This document shows, one piece after another, positions 7,226 to 16,359 of a DNA stretch of 64,000 nucleotides. The notes beneath the pieces were generated by a model. The model searched no databases, was not told where the DNA came from, and was given only the letters and a program-made list of their open reading frames with translations. Position 1 is the first letter of the stretch. Every line of letters starts with the position of its first letter. The position numbers and the translations under genes are program-made. The stretch spans positions 2,790,001 through 2,854,000 of the forward strand of contig NZ_CP133720.1 in the NCBI RefSeq assembly GCF_031326225.1, given 5' to 3'. The stretch comes from Undibacterium cyanobacteriorum. GTDB lineage: Bacteria > Pseudomonadota > Gammaproteobacteria > Burkholderiales > Burkholderiaceae_D.

Positions 7226-8950
7226 TCAAAATTCTTCCATGTCGTCGTCGAGTTCTTGAGGGCGGCCTCTAGATGTGGCATCTCCACCACGTGCCAAAGC
7301 TGGTCTGTTACTCGTCACTCGTTGTGCTGGTCGTGCGTTGATTGCTGGACGCGCTTTCGGACTTGGCGCAGCACTCATGTTGGTCTGCGTCGGCAACGCA
7401 TAGCCGTCTTTTAATTTGAAGATGCTGACGACCTGCGCCAAACTACTTGCTTGATTTTGCATTGCCTCAGCAGCCGCAGCGGCTTCTTCAACCAAGGCCG
7501 CATTTTGCTGCGTCACGCTATCCATTTGCGCAATGCTTTGATGAACACGTTCAATGCCGGAACTCTGCTCTTGGCTGGCCGAAGTAATTTCAGCCATGAT
7601 ATCGGTCACACGTTTAACGCTGGCGACCACTTCGTCCATGGTGACGCCAGCCTGTTCGACTAATTTACTACCTGCGGTGACTTCATCAACTGAGGCACCA
7701 ATCAATGTTTTGATTTCTTTAGCAGCTGCTGCAGACCGTTGCGCTAAGCTACGTACTTCCGAGGCGACCACCGCGAATCCACGTCCTTGCTCACCTGCCC
7801 TCGCAGCTTCGACAGCAGCATTCAAGGCAAGGATATTGGTCTGAAATGCGATACCATCAATCACGCCAATGATGTCAACAATTTTGTTTGAAGAGGCATT
7901 GATCGACCCCATTGTGTGCACCACTTGCGATACCACTGTGCCGCCCTTTTCCGCCACTTCGGACGCCGACAAGGCAAGGCGATTTGCTTGCGCTGCATGT
8001 TCCGCATTTTGCTTCACTGTGTCAGTCAAATCACGCATCGAAGATGCAGTTTCCTGCAGTGAGTGCGCTTGCGCTTCGGTACGATTCGAGAGATCTAAAT
8101 TGCCACTGGCGATTTCCATTGAAACCGAAGCGATATTGTCGGTACCAGCGCGAACTTCACCGACAATCTTCATCAAGCTATCGTTCATCTCACGCAGAGC
8201 TTGCATCATTTGACCAGTTTCGTCGTAGGTATTCACTTCGATGTCGCTACTCAAATCACCTTTCGCGACTCGTTTGGCAACTCGCACAGCATCAATCAAA
8301 GGACGAGTAATACTCTTAGTGGCAAGGAAAGCCACCACAATACTGATACCACCTGCGGCCAAAGCCAAAATCAGAATGAAACCGCTAGTTTGCGTAGCCA
8401 CTGCCTCGGAGTCTTTACCGGCTTGCTCCATCTGGCTATTTTGTAGTTGAATAAAGTCGTCTAAGGCCGCGAAATATTTACTTTGAATCGGTCGGATTGA
8501 GAACAAAAATTTGAGCATCGCCTCGTCTTTTCGATCTTCATTAACGAGCGAAATAAACTTGGTTTGAAGAGGAATAAACTTGTCACGGATCGCCATAATG
8601 GCACCCAGTTGCTCGCGCGCTTTGGCATCGGTGATCGTCTTATTGAGACTCGCTAAAGCGGCTTCATTGCTACTATTCTCTTTGGCAATGTTCTCGAGCT
8701 CTTTTTTAATTTGGTCTGCATCGCTCATGATCAATACATTGAGCATGTTGCGCGACATTTCATTGAGCTGAGCTTTAATTTGATTTGCCACCACGGTCTT
8801 GGGATAACGATCCTTGACCATGGTAGAGACTTCTTTGCTAAGTCCGGTGATGCGGTAATACGAAAGTCCCGCAAGCAATACTAAAAGAGCGATAACAACA
8901 CCGAAGCCAAGCGCCAAGCGTTGACCAATACGTATGTTTTGAAAGTTCAT
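7226..8950 (-). CDS. Methyl-accepting chemotaxis protein
   Basis: A 574-residue transmembrane chemoreceptor: TM1 ~11-31, a four-helix-bundle periplasmic sensor ~32-188 (4HB_MCP type), TM2 ~189-211, HAMP ~212-265, and a cytoplasmic signalling coiled coil ~280-520 with the hyperconserved tip (GIAFQTNILALNAAVEAA, then GRGFAVVASEVRSLAQRSA). It signals through CheA/CheW to the flagellar motor; the ligand is unknown. The C-terminus is a Pro/Ala/Arg-rich linker ending DDDMEEF, resembling the acidic xWxxF-like tether for CheR/CheB but with Met where Trp is usual. The ATG at 8950 gives the family N-terminus (MNFQNIRIGQRLALGFG); the frame extends to 8983 without support. Confidence 0.92.
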   Translation of the reverse strand: MNFQNIRIGQRLALGFGVVIALLVLLAGLSYYRITGLSKEVSTMVKDRYPKTVVANQIKAQLNEMSRNMLNVLIMSDADQIKKELENIAKENSSNEAALASLNKTITDAKAREQLGAIMAIRDKFIPLQTKFISLVNEDRKDEAMLKFLFSIRPIQSKYFAALDDFIQLQNSQMEQAGKDSEAVATQTSGFILILALAAGGISIVVAFLATKSITRPLIDAVRVAKRVAKGDLSSDIEVNTYDETGQMMQALREMNDSLMKIVGEVRAGTDNIASVSMEIASGNLDLSNRTEAQAHSLQETASSMRDLTDTVKQNAEHAAQANRLALSASEVAEKGGTVVSQVVHTMGSINASSNKIVDIIGVIDGIAFQTNILALNAAVEAARAGEQGRGFAVVASEVRSLAQRSAAAAKEIKTLIGASVDEVTAGSKLVEQAGVTMDEVVASVKRVTDIMAEITSASQEQSSGIERVHQSIAQMDSVTQQNAALVEEAAAAAEAMQNQASSLAQVVSIFKLKDGYALPTQTNMSAAPSPKARPAINARPAQRVTSNRPALARGGDATSRGRPQELDDDMEEF

Positions 8951-9307
8951 ATCGTTTCCATCTGAAGAAAGACAAAAGCGCAATCAAACTACTTTGACGG
9001 GATTGAGAGACTTCATTCCGAATAGGTTCTCAATCACCTTACTGGTATTACTTGGGAGCTATTTTAGTTGCTTTCAGAAAACAATAAACCCTTTATTTTC
9101 GGTTCTTTCACAAAAAAGACACTATTTAACAATTTAGCCTAGAAGATTACTTCCAAAAATCGCAGGAATCTGAGAGAGATTCTCATTTCACTTCTGAGGA
9201 TTGTTAGCTCGATTCCACTCTTGATCCTTATCGCTATCCCAGTCAAGGAGCTCAATTTTGCATTACAGCATTTACTGAGCATCAGTTAAGCGTTAGTTCG
9301 AAACTGG
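8951..9307. other. Intergenic region, no gene recognised
   Basis: 357 bp between the chemoreceptor start and the end of the threonine aldolase gene, both on the minus strand. It must hold the chemoreceptor promoter, but I find no convincing sigma-70 pair and no sigma-28 motif. A short inverted repeat (GAATCT ... AGATTC) lies near 9167-9183. Confidence 0.5.
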
Positions 9308-10324
9308 TTAGGCTCTAAAAAATTCATGCATCGTTTGTATCATGGTCGAAACCGAATCCGGATCTATATCAAGATGCGTGACTAAGCGAATTCGTTTTCC
9401 TGCTGAGATCAAAATACCTCGCTCACGTAGGTACGCCCCCAATGCTGTGCCACGTTCAGAACTTTCTAATTCGATATACAGCATATTGGTATGGGCGGTT
9501 TCTACCTTAATTGCGCTGATATTCTTCAAGCCCTTTTCCAGCGCAAGCGCATTCGCATGGTCTTCTGCCAAACGCTCAATATGGTGGTCGAGTGCGTATT
9601 CAATAGCGCCTGCCAACAAGCCAGCCTGTCGCATTCCACCGCCCACCATCTTGCGCCAGCGCTTGGCTTCATTGATAAAAGCACGACTACCACAAAGCAC
9701 GCTACCGACCGGTGCGCCGAGTCCCTTCGAGCAGCAAATCGATACGGTATCAAACCGTGCAGTGATTGCACTCAGTGGTATTCCTTGAGCGACAGCAGCA
9801 TTAAAGACGCGCGCCCCATCAAGATGCGTCGCCAGCTGGTGGCCTTTCGCCAGAGCGATTGCGGACGCCAAATACGTATTACTCAGAACTTTACCCAGAT
9901 GAGTATTTTCAAGGCTTAATAAACGTGAGCGCGCAAAATGAATATCTTTTTGTTTAATAACCGCATCAATTGAAGCCAATGCCAAACTTCCATCGGCCTC
10001 AACTGCAACTGGTTGTGGAACGATACCACCCAAACTGGCGGCACCACCTGACTCATACAGATAAGTGTGATATTGCTGTCCGACGATGTACTCATCCCCA
10101 CGCCCGCAATGCGTCAGCAAAGCAACCAGATTACTTTGTGTGCCGCTCGCAACCAAGAGTGCGGCTTCATGCCCTGCCATATCAGCCAGTTTCTCTTGTA
10201 GTCGATTAACACTCGGATCATCGCCATATACGTCATCACCAACTTCTGCCGCCATCATCGCGGCGCGCATCGCCGCACTAGGGCGAGTCACCGTGTCACT
10301 ACGAAAATCAATTACTTTCTTCAT
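9308..10324 (-). CDS. ltaE: Low-specificity L-threonine aldolase
   Basis: A 338-residue PLP enzyme of fold type I that cleaves L-threonine and L-allo-threonine to glycine and acetaldehyde. Visible marks are the N-terminal DFRSDTVTRPS, VGDDVYGDDPSVN near residue 28, THLDGARVFNA with the cofactor-contacting Asp169, and the Schiff-base lysine K200 in CCSKGLGAPVGS. Length is normal for the family (~335-345). It is divergent from the hydroxyproline operon across 410 bp; glycine/threonine turnover has no direct link to that pathway, so shared regulation is only a possibility. Confidence 0.92.
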   Translation of the reverse strand: MKKVIDFRSDTVTRPSAAMRAAMMAAEVGDDVYGDDPSVNRLQEKLADMAGHEAALLVASGTQSNLVALLTHCGRGDEYIVGQQYHTYLYESGGAASLGGIVPQPVAVEADGSLALASIDAVIKQKDIHFARSRLLSLENTHLGKVLSNTYLASAIALAKGHQLATHLDGARVFNAAVAQGIPLSAITARFDTVSICCSKGLGAPVGSVLCGSRAFINEAKRWRKMVGGGMRQAGLLAGAIEYALDHHIERLAEDHANALALEKGLKNISAIKVETAHTNMLYIELESSERGTALGAYLRERGILISAGKRIRLVTHLDIDPDSVSTMIQTMHEFFRA

Positions 10325-10734
10325 GCATTTGCTTTCAAAGTATGGAGGGGCTTCAAATTAAATTGATCTTTATCGTTTTTCGAAAACTTGTTCGTCGATA
10401 AAAAGAATTGGGAAGTATTTCAGACAATCTTGAGTCTAGCAAATGAACCCGCGCTGAACTCATCTTGATTGCCATTAGAATACCAAGGTCGTCACAAGTT
10501 CCCTAGCAAACTAGCTCTGAAATGAACGAGCTCATTCTGTCCTCAAGCATGAGTGCATTCGACATTGATGCAATCGGCTTAGCAAGCAAGCTTTAATTTT
10601 CGCTACGACATCGCTTGTACTATGCCAAATTCTGCATCTTGAGCCCTTAATATTTGCAAGACAAGACCATTCGCGTTGGTTACACTTTCTGAGTCTATTC
10701 AATCAAGTACCCAGGCACAGCGAGGATCACTTAC
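10325..10734. other. Divergent intergenic region between ltaE and the hydroxyproline operon
   Basis: 410 bp with no credible gene. It must contain both divergent promoters. On the plus strand TACACT at 10681-10686 could be a -10 for the hydroxyproline operon, the same hexamer as at the aldehyde dehydrogenase promoter, but no -35 sits at the right distance, which would suit an activator-dependent promoter. AGGA before the ATG at 10735 is the likely ribosome binding site. Confidence 0.4.
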
Positions 10735-11679
10735 ATGCAAAAAATTCATATTATCGACTCCCATACTGGCGGTGAGCCGACCCGCATTATCGTGTCAGGT
10801 GGGCCAGACTTAGGCCATGGCCCTCTCGCCGAAAGACTTCAGAGATTTCGCAGTGAGTTCGATCATTTTCGTAGTGCCGTCGTCTGCGAACCACGTGGAT
10901 CTGATGTCTTAGTCGGCGCTTTGCTATGCGAACCGCATGACCCAAGTTGTAGTGCGGGCGTGATTTTCTTCAACAACGTTGGCTATCTCGGTATGTGTGG
11001 CCACGGCACGATTGGCTTAGTTGCCACCCTCGCTTACCAAGGCAAACTCGGCATTGGAAAACACAAAATCGATACACCAGTGGGCGCGGTCGAAGTCGAA
11101 TTGCATCAAGATCAAAGCGTCAGCGTCCACAATGTTCCTGCATATCGTTCGCGGACAGGAGTCCGTGTCGAGGTCGAAGGACATGGGACAGTGACTGGTG
11201 ATGTCGCCTGGGGTGGCAACTGGTTCTTCCTCGTCGCCGATCACGGTCAAGATATGCGTCTGGCCAATGTCGACGTTTTAACAAGCTTTAGTTGGCGTAT
11301 TCGCGAAGCGCTAACCGAGGCTGGCATTACTGGAGATAACGGTGCCGAGATCGATCATATCGAACTCTTTGCACCACCGTCGGCCGAAGCAAATGACAGC
11401 CAGAACTTTGTCCTCTGCCCCGGCAAGGCCTATGACCGCTCGCCATGCGGCACCGGTACCAGTGCCAAACTTGCCTGCTTGGCGGCTGATGGCAAACTAG
11501 CTGAAGGCGAAGTGTGGCGGCAAGAAAGCATTATCGGCAGTGTGTTCGAAGCGAGTTTCACCCGTAGTGCCGATACCAACAAAATCCATCCTTGTATTCG
11601 AGGAAGCGCCTTCGTCAATGCTGAAGCTGACTTGATACTCAACCAAAACGATCCATTTGTTTGGGGTATTCGTGCATGA
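10735..11679 (+). CDS. lhpA: 4-hydroxyproline 2-epimerase (proline racemase family)
   Basis: A 314-residue cytosolic enzyme that interconverts trans-4-hydroxy-L-proline and cis-4-hydroxy-D-proline. Both catalytic cysteines of the racemase/epimerase subgroup are present: C88 in the MCGHGTIG loop and C238 in SPCGTGTSAK. Cysteine at both sites separates it from the dehydratase subgroup, where the first is Thr or Ser. The N-terminal IDSHTGGEPTRII is typical of hydroxyproline epimerases. It is first in an operon; its stop overlaps the next start (ATGA at 11676-11679), so the following dehydrogenase subunits are translationally coupled, which supports hydroxyproline over proline as substrate. Confidence 0.92.
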   Translation: MQKIHIIDSHTGGEPTRIIVSGGPDLGHGPLAERLQRFRSEFDHFRSAVVCEPRGSDVLVGALLCEPHDPSCSAGVIFFNNVGYLGMCGHGTIGLVATLAYQGKLGIGKHKIDTPVGAVEVELHQDQSVSVHNVPAYRSRTGVRVEVEGHGTVTGDVAWGGNWFFLVADHGQDMRLANVDVLTSFSWRIREALTEAGITGDNGAEIDHIELFAPPSAEANDSQNFVLCPGKAYDRSPCGTGTSAKLACLAADGKLAEGEVWRQESIIGSVFEASFTRSADTNKIHPCIRGSAFVNAEADLILNQNDPFVWGIRA

Positions 11680-12824
11680 GCGCACATGTTGATATCGTTA
11701 TTGTCGGTGGTGGTATCGTTGGATGTGCTTGCGCCGCCGCGTTGGCAAAGCATGGGCAACGAGTGGCAATCGTCGAACCGAGTACTATAGGTGGCGGCGC
11801 CACCGCCGCTGGCATGGGGCATCTGGTCGTTATGGACGACAATCCCGATGAATTGGCACTCACGCGCTTAAGCTTAGAACTTTGGCGTCAACTTGTCTCA
11901 CAAAATGGTGGCGAGTTTCATCGTCATGAGTTCAGTCAGTGTGGCACGCTGTGGGTCGCCGCCGATCAAGAAGAAATGGATGTGGCAGTCCACAAATGCA
12001 GAGTTCTCAACGAACATGGTGTGAACGCTGAATTACTCACTGCCGAGCAAATGTATGAGCACGAGCCACAGTTACGTCCTGGTCTAGCTGGTGGTGTGCT
12101 GGTGAACGATGATGCGCTGGTTTATCCACCAAAAAGCGCTCAAATATTGTTGGAACAAGCCATGAACTTTGGCACGCAGTTGGTGCGCGACCGCGTCATC
12201 GGTCTTGAGGAGCATGGTGTGCGCTTACAATCAGGTGAAATTATTCGGGCTCGCGAAATCGTGATTGCCAATGGTATTGGAGCGCGTGACTTAGTTCCGG
12301 ATCTCCCGTTGCGTTACAAAAAGGGGCATCTTTTAATTACCGATCGTTATCCACGTTTTATTCGTCACCAACTCGTTGAACTCGGCTACATCAAAAGTGC
12401 ACATGCGGCAGATGGTGACTCGGTTGCATTCAACTTACAACCGCGCCCTACCGGACAAGTGTTTATCGGATCATCGCGCCAATTTGACGTGACGCATAAA
12501 GAAGTTGACCCCGCAATGCTAAAGAAAATGCTAGCACGCGCAATCGAGTACGTTCCTCAACTCGCACAACTCAAAGCGATTCGTAGCTGGACCGGCTTTC
12601 GCGCTGCCACACCTGATGGTATGCCGTATATTGGTCCACACCCCCGCTATAAAAACGTCTGGATGGCAACGGGCCATGAAGGACTTGGTATCACCACGTC
12701 CTTGGCTACGGCAGACCTCATCAAAGACGCCATTTGCGAACAAACCTCGGCGATTAGCATGCTCCCTTTTTTGCCGGCACGTATGTTCAATCCTGAAACG
12801 TCTATCGACCCAACACAATCATGA
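11676..12824 (+). CDS. lhpB: D-hydroxyproline dehydrogenase, FAD subunit (LhpB-like, DAO family)
   Basis: A 382-residue glycine/D-amino-acid-oxidase-type flavoprotein. The dinucleotide loop VIVGGGIVGCACA is at residues ~8-20 and the C-terminal FAD contact is the WTGFRAATPDGMPYIG ... GHEGLGITTS stretch. With the next two genes it matches the three-component D-hydroxyproline dehydrogenase known from Pseudomonas (LhpB/E/F), which oxidises cis-4-hydroxy-D-proline to pyrroline-4-hydroxy-2-carboxylate. The ATG at 11676 is chosen over 11661 because it makes the ATGA overlap with the epimerase stop and gives a short, normal N-terminus. The end overlaps the next gene by four bases. Confidence 0.88.
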   Translation: MSAHVDIVIVGGGIVGCACAAALAKHGQRVAIVEPSTIGGGATAAGMGHLVVMDDNPDELALTRLSLELWRQLVSQNGGEFHRHEFSQCGTLWVAADQEEMDVAVHKCRVLNEHGVNAELLTAEQMYEHEPQLRPGLAGGVLVNDDALVYPPKSAQILLEQAMNFGTQLVRDRVIGLEEHGVRLQSGEIIRAREIVIANGIGARDLVPDLPLRYKKGHLLITDRYPRFIRHQLVELGYIKSAHAADGDSVAFNLQPRPTGQVFIGSSRQFDVTHKEVDPAMLKKMLARAIEYVPQLAQLKAIRSWTGFRAATPDGMPYIGPHPRYKNVWMATGHEGLGITTSLATADLIKDAICEQTSAISMLPFLPARMFNPETSIDPTQS

Positions 12825-13075
12825 AACCGCAACTGAGTATTACCATCAACGGTCAAGCCTGTTCTGTTCCTCCTGGAATCAATGTCGCTGCAGCGCTGGC
12901 ACTGCATGGAGTTGAAGTAACCCGAGTGGCGGTCAACGGATCTCCACGAGCACCACTTTGTGGCATGGGCATTTGCCAAGAATGTCGCGTCAATATCGAT
13001 GGTCGACCACATCAACTCGCCTGCCAAACCCTGTGTATCGAAGGGATCCAAATCGTCACAGGAGATCACGCATGA
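12821..13075 (+). CDS. lhpF: D-hydroxyproline dehydrogenase, small [2Fe-2S] subunit (LhpF-like)
   Basis: An 84-residue ferredoxin-like protein. Cysteines C47-x4-C52-x2-C55 and C68 fit a plant-type [2Fe-2S] site (LCGMGICQECRV ... LACQT). Such small subunits accompany two flavoprotein subunits in octopine/hydroxyproline/sarcosine-type dehydrogenase complexes and pass electrons between flavins. It overlaps both neighbours by four bases (ATGA at 12821-12824 and 13072-13075), consistent with fixed stoichiometry through coupled translation. The protein is cytosolic, with no signal peptide. Confidence 0.88.
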   Translation: MKPQLSITINGQACSVPPGINVAAALALHGVEVTRVAVNGSPRAPLCGMGICQECRVNIDGRPHQLACQTLCIEGIQIVTGDHA

Positions 13076-14481
13076 ACACGACGACTTTCCACACCGACCT
13101 ATTGATTATTGGGGCAGGTCCAACCGGTTTAGCGGCAGCACAACTTGCGCTTGAACACGGTTATGAAGTCGATTTGGTCGACGATAATTTTCAGTCTGGT
13201 GGACAAATCTGGCGTGGTGGTGCGCAGACTCAACACGATAAACGAGCGCAACTGCTCGCCAAGATGTTGGCACAATCAAGTCGCTTGCGTTGTCACTTTC
13301 AAAGTAAAGTCGTCCATCTGAACGGTTCGATCAATCAGTTCTCAGCAGTGCTCGATCATGTACAAAACACGACTTCGACCTCGAGCCGGATCATGGCCAA
13401 GCGCGTCATTATCGCGACTGGAGCCCGCGAACTTTTATTGCCCTTCCCCGGCTGGACTTTGCCCGGTGTGACTGGCGCAGGCGGCCTACAAGCATTAGCA
13501 AAATCTGGCTACCCAGTGAAAGGTAAGCGCGTCGTGGTCGCCGGCACAGGCCCCCTCCTCTTAGCCGTTGCCGCAAGTTTAGTCGAGCGGGGCGCCATCG
13601 TAACGCATATCGTGGAACAAACTTCGTTCAGCAAACTAAAACGGTTTGCCTTCAAACTCTTCGCTACCCCCAGCAAATTGTGGCAGGCATTGGGTCTAGC
13701 TTGGAAGCTCCGCCAACAGCAATACTGGAGTACCGCTTTTGTGCTCGAAGCGCTCGGTGGCAAACGACTCGAACGCGTCGTCATCCAGCACGCTGGTGAG
13801 CGCAAAACAATTGAATGTGATTTCCTCGCATGTGGCTTTGGTTTGGTTCCGAACCTCGAACTTGCCGCGGGAATCGGCTGCAAGTTCGACACCACCAAGC
13901 TACCGGAGGAATCTTTCATGCGATCTCCGCTTACACTCAGTCCAAGGTTAGAATCAAGCATCGCAGGCGTATTTTGCGCAGGCGAGACCACCGGCGTTGG
14001 TGGCGTAGATCTCGCATTAGTTGAGGGCCGCTTAGCCGCGAGTTCAGCCGTGTTAAGCTTAAAGCAAGCACAAACAGATAACACTGCACCGAACGAAACG
14101 GAAGCACAGCAACAATTGGCAAACACGATTGTCGAGGCCAAAGCAGATCGCAACAAATGGCAAACATTCGCCAGCAATTTGGAATCTACTTTCGCACTAC
14201 GAGAAGAGCTCACGCAACTCTGCCGCGACGACACCATTGTCTGTCGCTGCGAAGATGTCCGTTTTCAAGAACTGAAGATACACCCAGATTGGCGCAGCGC
14301 AAAACTCCATACTCGCTGTGGCATGGGGCCTTGCCAAGGGCGCGTTTGTGGCACCGCTAATCGTCTTTTGTTTGGATGGGAACGTGATTTGGGAAGAATG
14401 CCACTCAGTGCCAGCCCTATTGAAAGCCTTCTTGCGATTGTGGAAAGCAAGGAAGTGACATCGAACCAAGAAATCACGTGA
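13072..14481 (+). CDS. lhpE: D-hydroxyproline dehydrogenase, NAD(P)/FAD-type subunit with BFD-like Fe-S tail (LhpE-like)
   Basis: A 469-residue flavoprotein: N-terminal FAD loop LLIIGAGPTGLAAA (~residues 10-23), a second nucleotide fold around KRVVVAGTGPLLLAVAASL, and a C-terminal BFD-like [2Fe-2S] motif (VCRCED ... CGMGPCQGRVCG). This architecture is that of the alpha subunit of three-component D-hydroxyproline and opine dehydrogenases. The frame extends back to 12958, but the start is ATG 13072: it overlaps the previous stop (ATGA) and has AGGAG eight bases ahead. It is the last gene of the operon; no deaminase or transporter gene follows, unlike many hydroxyproline clusters. Confidence 0.88.
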   Translation: MNTTTFHTDLLIIGAGPTGLAAAQLALEHGYEVDLVDDNFQSGGQIWRGGAQTQHDKRAQLLAKMLAQSSRLRCHFQSKVVHLNGSINQFSAVLDHVQNTTSTSSRIMAKRVIIATGARELLLPFPGWTLPGVTGAGGLQALAKSGYPVKGKRVVVAGTGPLLLAVAASLVERGAIVTHIVEQTSFSKLKRFAFKLFATPSKLWQALGLAWKLRQQQYWSTAFVLEALGGKRLERVVIQHAGERKTIECDFLACGFGLVPNLELAAGIGCKFDTTKLPEESFMRSPLTLSPRLESSIAGVFCAGETTGVGGVDLALVEGRLAASSAVLSLKQAQTDNTAPNETEAQQQLANTIVEAKADRNKWQTFASNLESTFALREELTQLCRDDTIVCRCEDVRFQELKIHPDWRSAKLHTRCGMGPCQGRVCGTANRLLFGWERDLGRMPLSASPIESLLAIVESKEVTSNQEIT

Positions 14482-14643
14482 CCTGGATAATGTTTTGTTG
14501 GTACCAATCAAATTCTTCGTTTGATTTGACAACCAAATCCTGCAAACAATCGTTACAACTTCTTACAGCAAACTGGTGCTCATTTCACTAAGATGCTGAC
14601 AATTGGGAGGGGATATCCCAACGCAATGCAAAAGGAGTTTGTT

Positions 14644-15039
14644 ATGAGTATCGCTATTTCAAAAGTTCTTGTAAGTAGCTTCGTGGTCGGTAGTGGTTTG
14701 CTGTTAAATGCCTGTACCGTGATGACGCCAGCACCAGTTTACTACCGAGGAAACACACAATATCCGCCGCCGGCAAACTACCCAGCAGGTAGTGAAGTCA
14801 ACGTGCAGGCGGTACAAACCGAAACCGCCCCACCACCACCGATGCAAGAAGTGATCACAGTCGCTCCTGCCCCAGGATATTTGTGGGTTAATGGCTTTTG
14901 GTACTGGGAAGGTGGCCGTCATGTCTGGCGCGCCGGTTATTGGGCTCCACCACGGGTTGGCTTTACTTGGTTCCCACACCGTTGGGAACGCGTTGGCGTG
15001 CACTGGCACTTCCGCCCTGGTCACTGGCGCCATCGTTAG
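14644..15039 (+). CDS. YXWGXW-repeat-type lipoprotein
   Basis: A 131-residue predicted lipoprotein. The signal peptide ends in a lipobox (LLNAC, C24), followed by a Pro/Gln-rich linker and two to three aromatic repeats rich in Trp, Gly and His (YLWVNGFWYWEGGRHVW, then AGYWAPPR, WFPHRWERVG and HWHFRPGHW). Such YxWxxGxW proteins are common small envelope lipoproteins in proteobacteria with no known function. ATG 14644 is chosen because AAGGAG lies just upstream and the signal peptide then begins properly; the frame opens at 14593. It is monocistronic and converges with the next gene. Confidence 0.8.
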   Translation: MSIAISKVLVSSFVVGSGLLLNACTVMTPAPVYYRGNTQYPPPANYPAGSEVNVQAVQTETAPPPPMQEVITVAPAPGYLWVNGFWYWEGGRHVWRAGYWAPPRVGFTWFPHRWERVGVHWHFRPGHWRHR

Positions 15040-15058
15040 TCTACCTTCTATTTGCGCG

Positions 15059-15460
15059 TCAACCCAGTTGTTGACGCGCCCAACTTATTGCATCGTCTCG
15101 ATTATCAAAAATCTGCCCGAGCTGAATCTTTTCATACTGATGGCGAATGATGTCCCGCCCATCGACATTCGACCCTGCAACGATGCAATGCCCGACACAA
15201 GACAAATGCTGATTCGCATACTCGACAGCCTGGGCGATGCGCTCTAGTGCATCGGGTGGACATAAAATGGAATCGTAGACTTCCGTTACTGCAACATAGG
15301 GATAATCTGCTCGAAATTGCTGTGCGAGCTGTAAGGCTTGATGGGCCCAAAATTGAACTAACTCTCGATTCCACGGGCCCGTTACTTCGGTCAAAAGAAT
15401 TTGACCTTCGACCCTGACTGAAAATTTTCCATGCGGTCTAAATACCGAAGCTTGCAACAT
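15059..15460 (-). CDS. Hypothetical protein, 133 residues
   Basis: Not recognised with confidence. The protein is soluble, has no signal peptide or membrane segment, and has mixed alpha/beta composition: an N-terminal strand pair (KFSVRVEGQILLTEVTGPWN), a helix (LVQFWAHQALQLAQQFRADY), a strand (YVAVTEVYDS) and a C-terminal helix (DDAISWARQQLG). That order resembles STAS/SpoIIAA-like folds, which is only a shape impression. Codon use is like its neighbours. It converges with the lipoprotein gene, with a 19-bp gap. No Shine-Dalgarno stands out before the ATG at 15460. Confidence 0.6.
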   Translation of the reverse strand: MLQASVFRPHGKFSVRVEGQILLTEVTGPWNRELVQFWAHQALQLAQQFRADYPYVAVTEVYDSILCPPDALERIAQAVEYANQHLSCVGHCIVAGSNVDGRDIIRHQYEKIQLGQIFDNRDDAISWARQQLG

Positions 15461-15511
15461 AAAGAATAAATTTTTCTTTGAGGTAAATTAATTTCGACGA
15501 TAAATACTTGG

Positions 15512-16351
15512 CTACCGCGCCCCGAACCGACGCAAGGCTTCTAGGTATCCTGGTTGGTTCGAAATACTGTTATGCCACGCTTGTTTGATGACAATCAGTT
15601 CAACCGCCTGTGCAGCATTGAACTCTTGCTTCAACTTCACACTACCCGCCAATGGTGTTAATTGATCCCACTCCGCCACAAGCATCAAGACATTCGCTTT
15701 GACCATCGGTGCGTAATGGTAAGACTCAAATTTGTCCCGCAATAAAAGTCGCACAGGCAAGTACGGATATTGATCTTGGGCGACCTTCTCAAGACTATAA
15801 AACGGTGTCACTAGAATCAACTGTGGCACAGGCCTTTGACTCGCCACATAGGTCGCAACCCCACTCCCAAGACTGCGCCCCATTACCATGACCGTTTGAT
15901 ATTCTCGCTTCAATTGATCATACAGGGCTAAACCATCTGCAAACAAATATTTCTGGCTTGCCTGGCCTGTGCTTCCACCATAAGAACGATAATGCATCGC
16001 GTGAATTGAAACTCGCGGAAAGGCTTTCGCCAGCAAAGGAAGGGACAAACTCACATCCTCGGCATTTCCGCCGAAGTAAAGCAAGGCCATCGATCTCTGC
16101 GTTGTCGTTTGTTCTACCGACATTTGTTCTGATGCCAAGCCTGACGCAACTGGTCGCTCGCCTTCTGAGGCTTGATACGCAACAACGATGTCCTCATCAT
16201 TCAAACGAACGGTCACCGCATTCTTATCATTTTTGTGGGATGTTTTAATTGGATAGTAAATCAAACTATCTTGCACGATATACATTGCAAGGCATAAGCC
16301 GCCGTAGACGAGCAACAAAAAAAATGTAAATCGTAGAAGAAATCGGCTCAT
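15512..16351 (-). CDS. Membrane-anchored alpha/beta hydrolase
   Basis: A 279-residue protein with one N-terminal hydrophobic helix (residues ~4-26) that is a signal anchor, then an alpha/beta-hydrolase fold. The likely catalytic triad is the Ser of GRSLGSG, the Asp of AEWDQLTP and the His of QAWHNSI; an oxyanion-type LLYFGGNAED loop precedes them. The pattern is that of the BEM46/ABHD13-17-like group, serine hydrolases of unknown substrate on the periplasmic face. It lies 8 bp after the ClpP-like gene on the same strand, so the two are probably one operon. Confidence 0.82.
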   Translation of the reverse strand: MSRFLLRFTFFLLLVYGGLCLAMYIVQDSLIYYPIKTSHKNDKNAVTVRLNDEDIVVAYQASEGERPVASGLASEQMSVEQTTTQRSMALLYFGGNAEDVSLSLPLLAKAFPRVSIHAMHYRSYGGSTGQASQKYLFADGLALYDQLKREYQTVMVMGRSLGSGVATYVASQRPVPQLILVTPFYSLEKVAQDQYPYLPVRLLLRDKFESYHYAPMVKANVLMLVAEWDQLTPLAGSVKLKQEFNAAQAVELIVIKQAWHNSISNQPGYLEALRRFGAR

Positions 16352-16359
16352 ATTCAGTT

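Noticed and set aside
9160..9190. Possible Fur box near GAGAGAGATTCTCATT
   Set aside because: Only a partial match to the 19-bp consensus, and it lies downstream of one gene and far from the next start.
13509..14237. 242-codon minus-strand frame inside lhpE
   Set aside because: It is the shadow of a strongly supported gene; its composition is Ser/Ala/Arg-rich without domain features.
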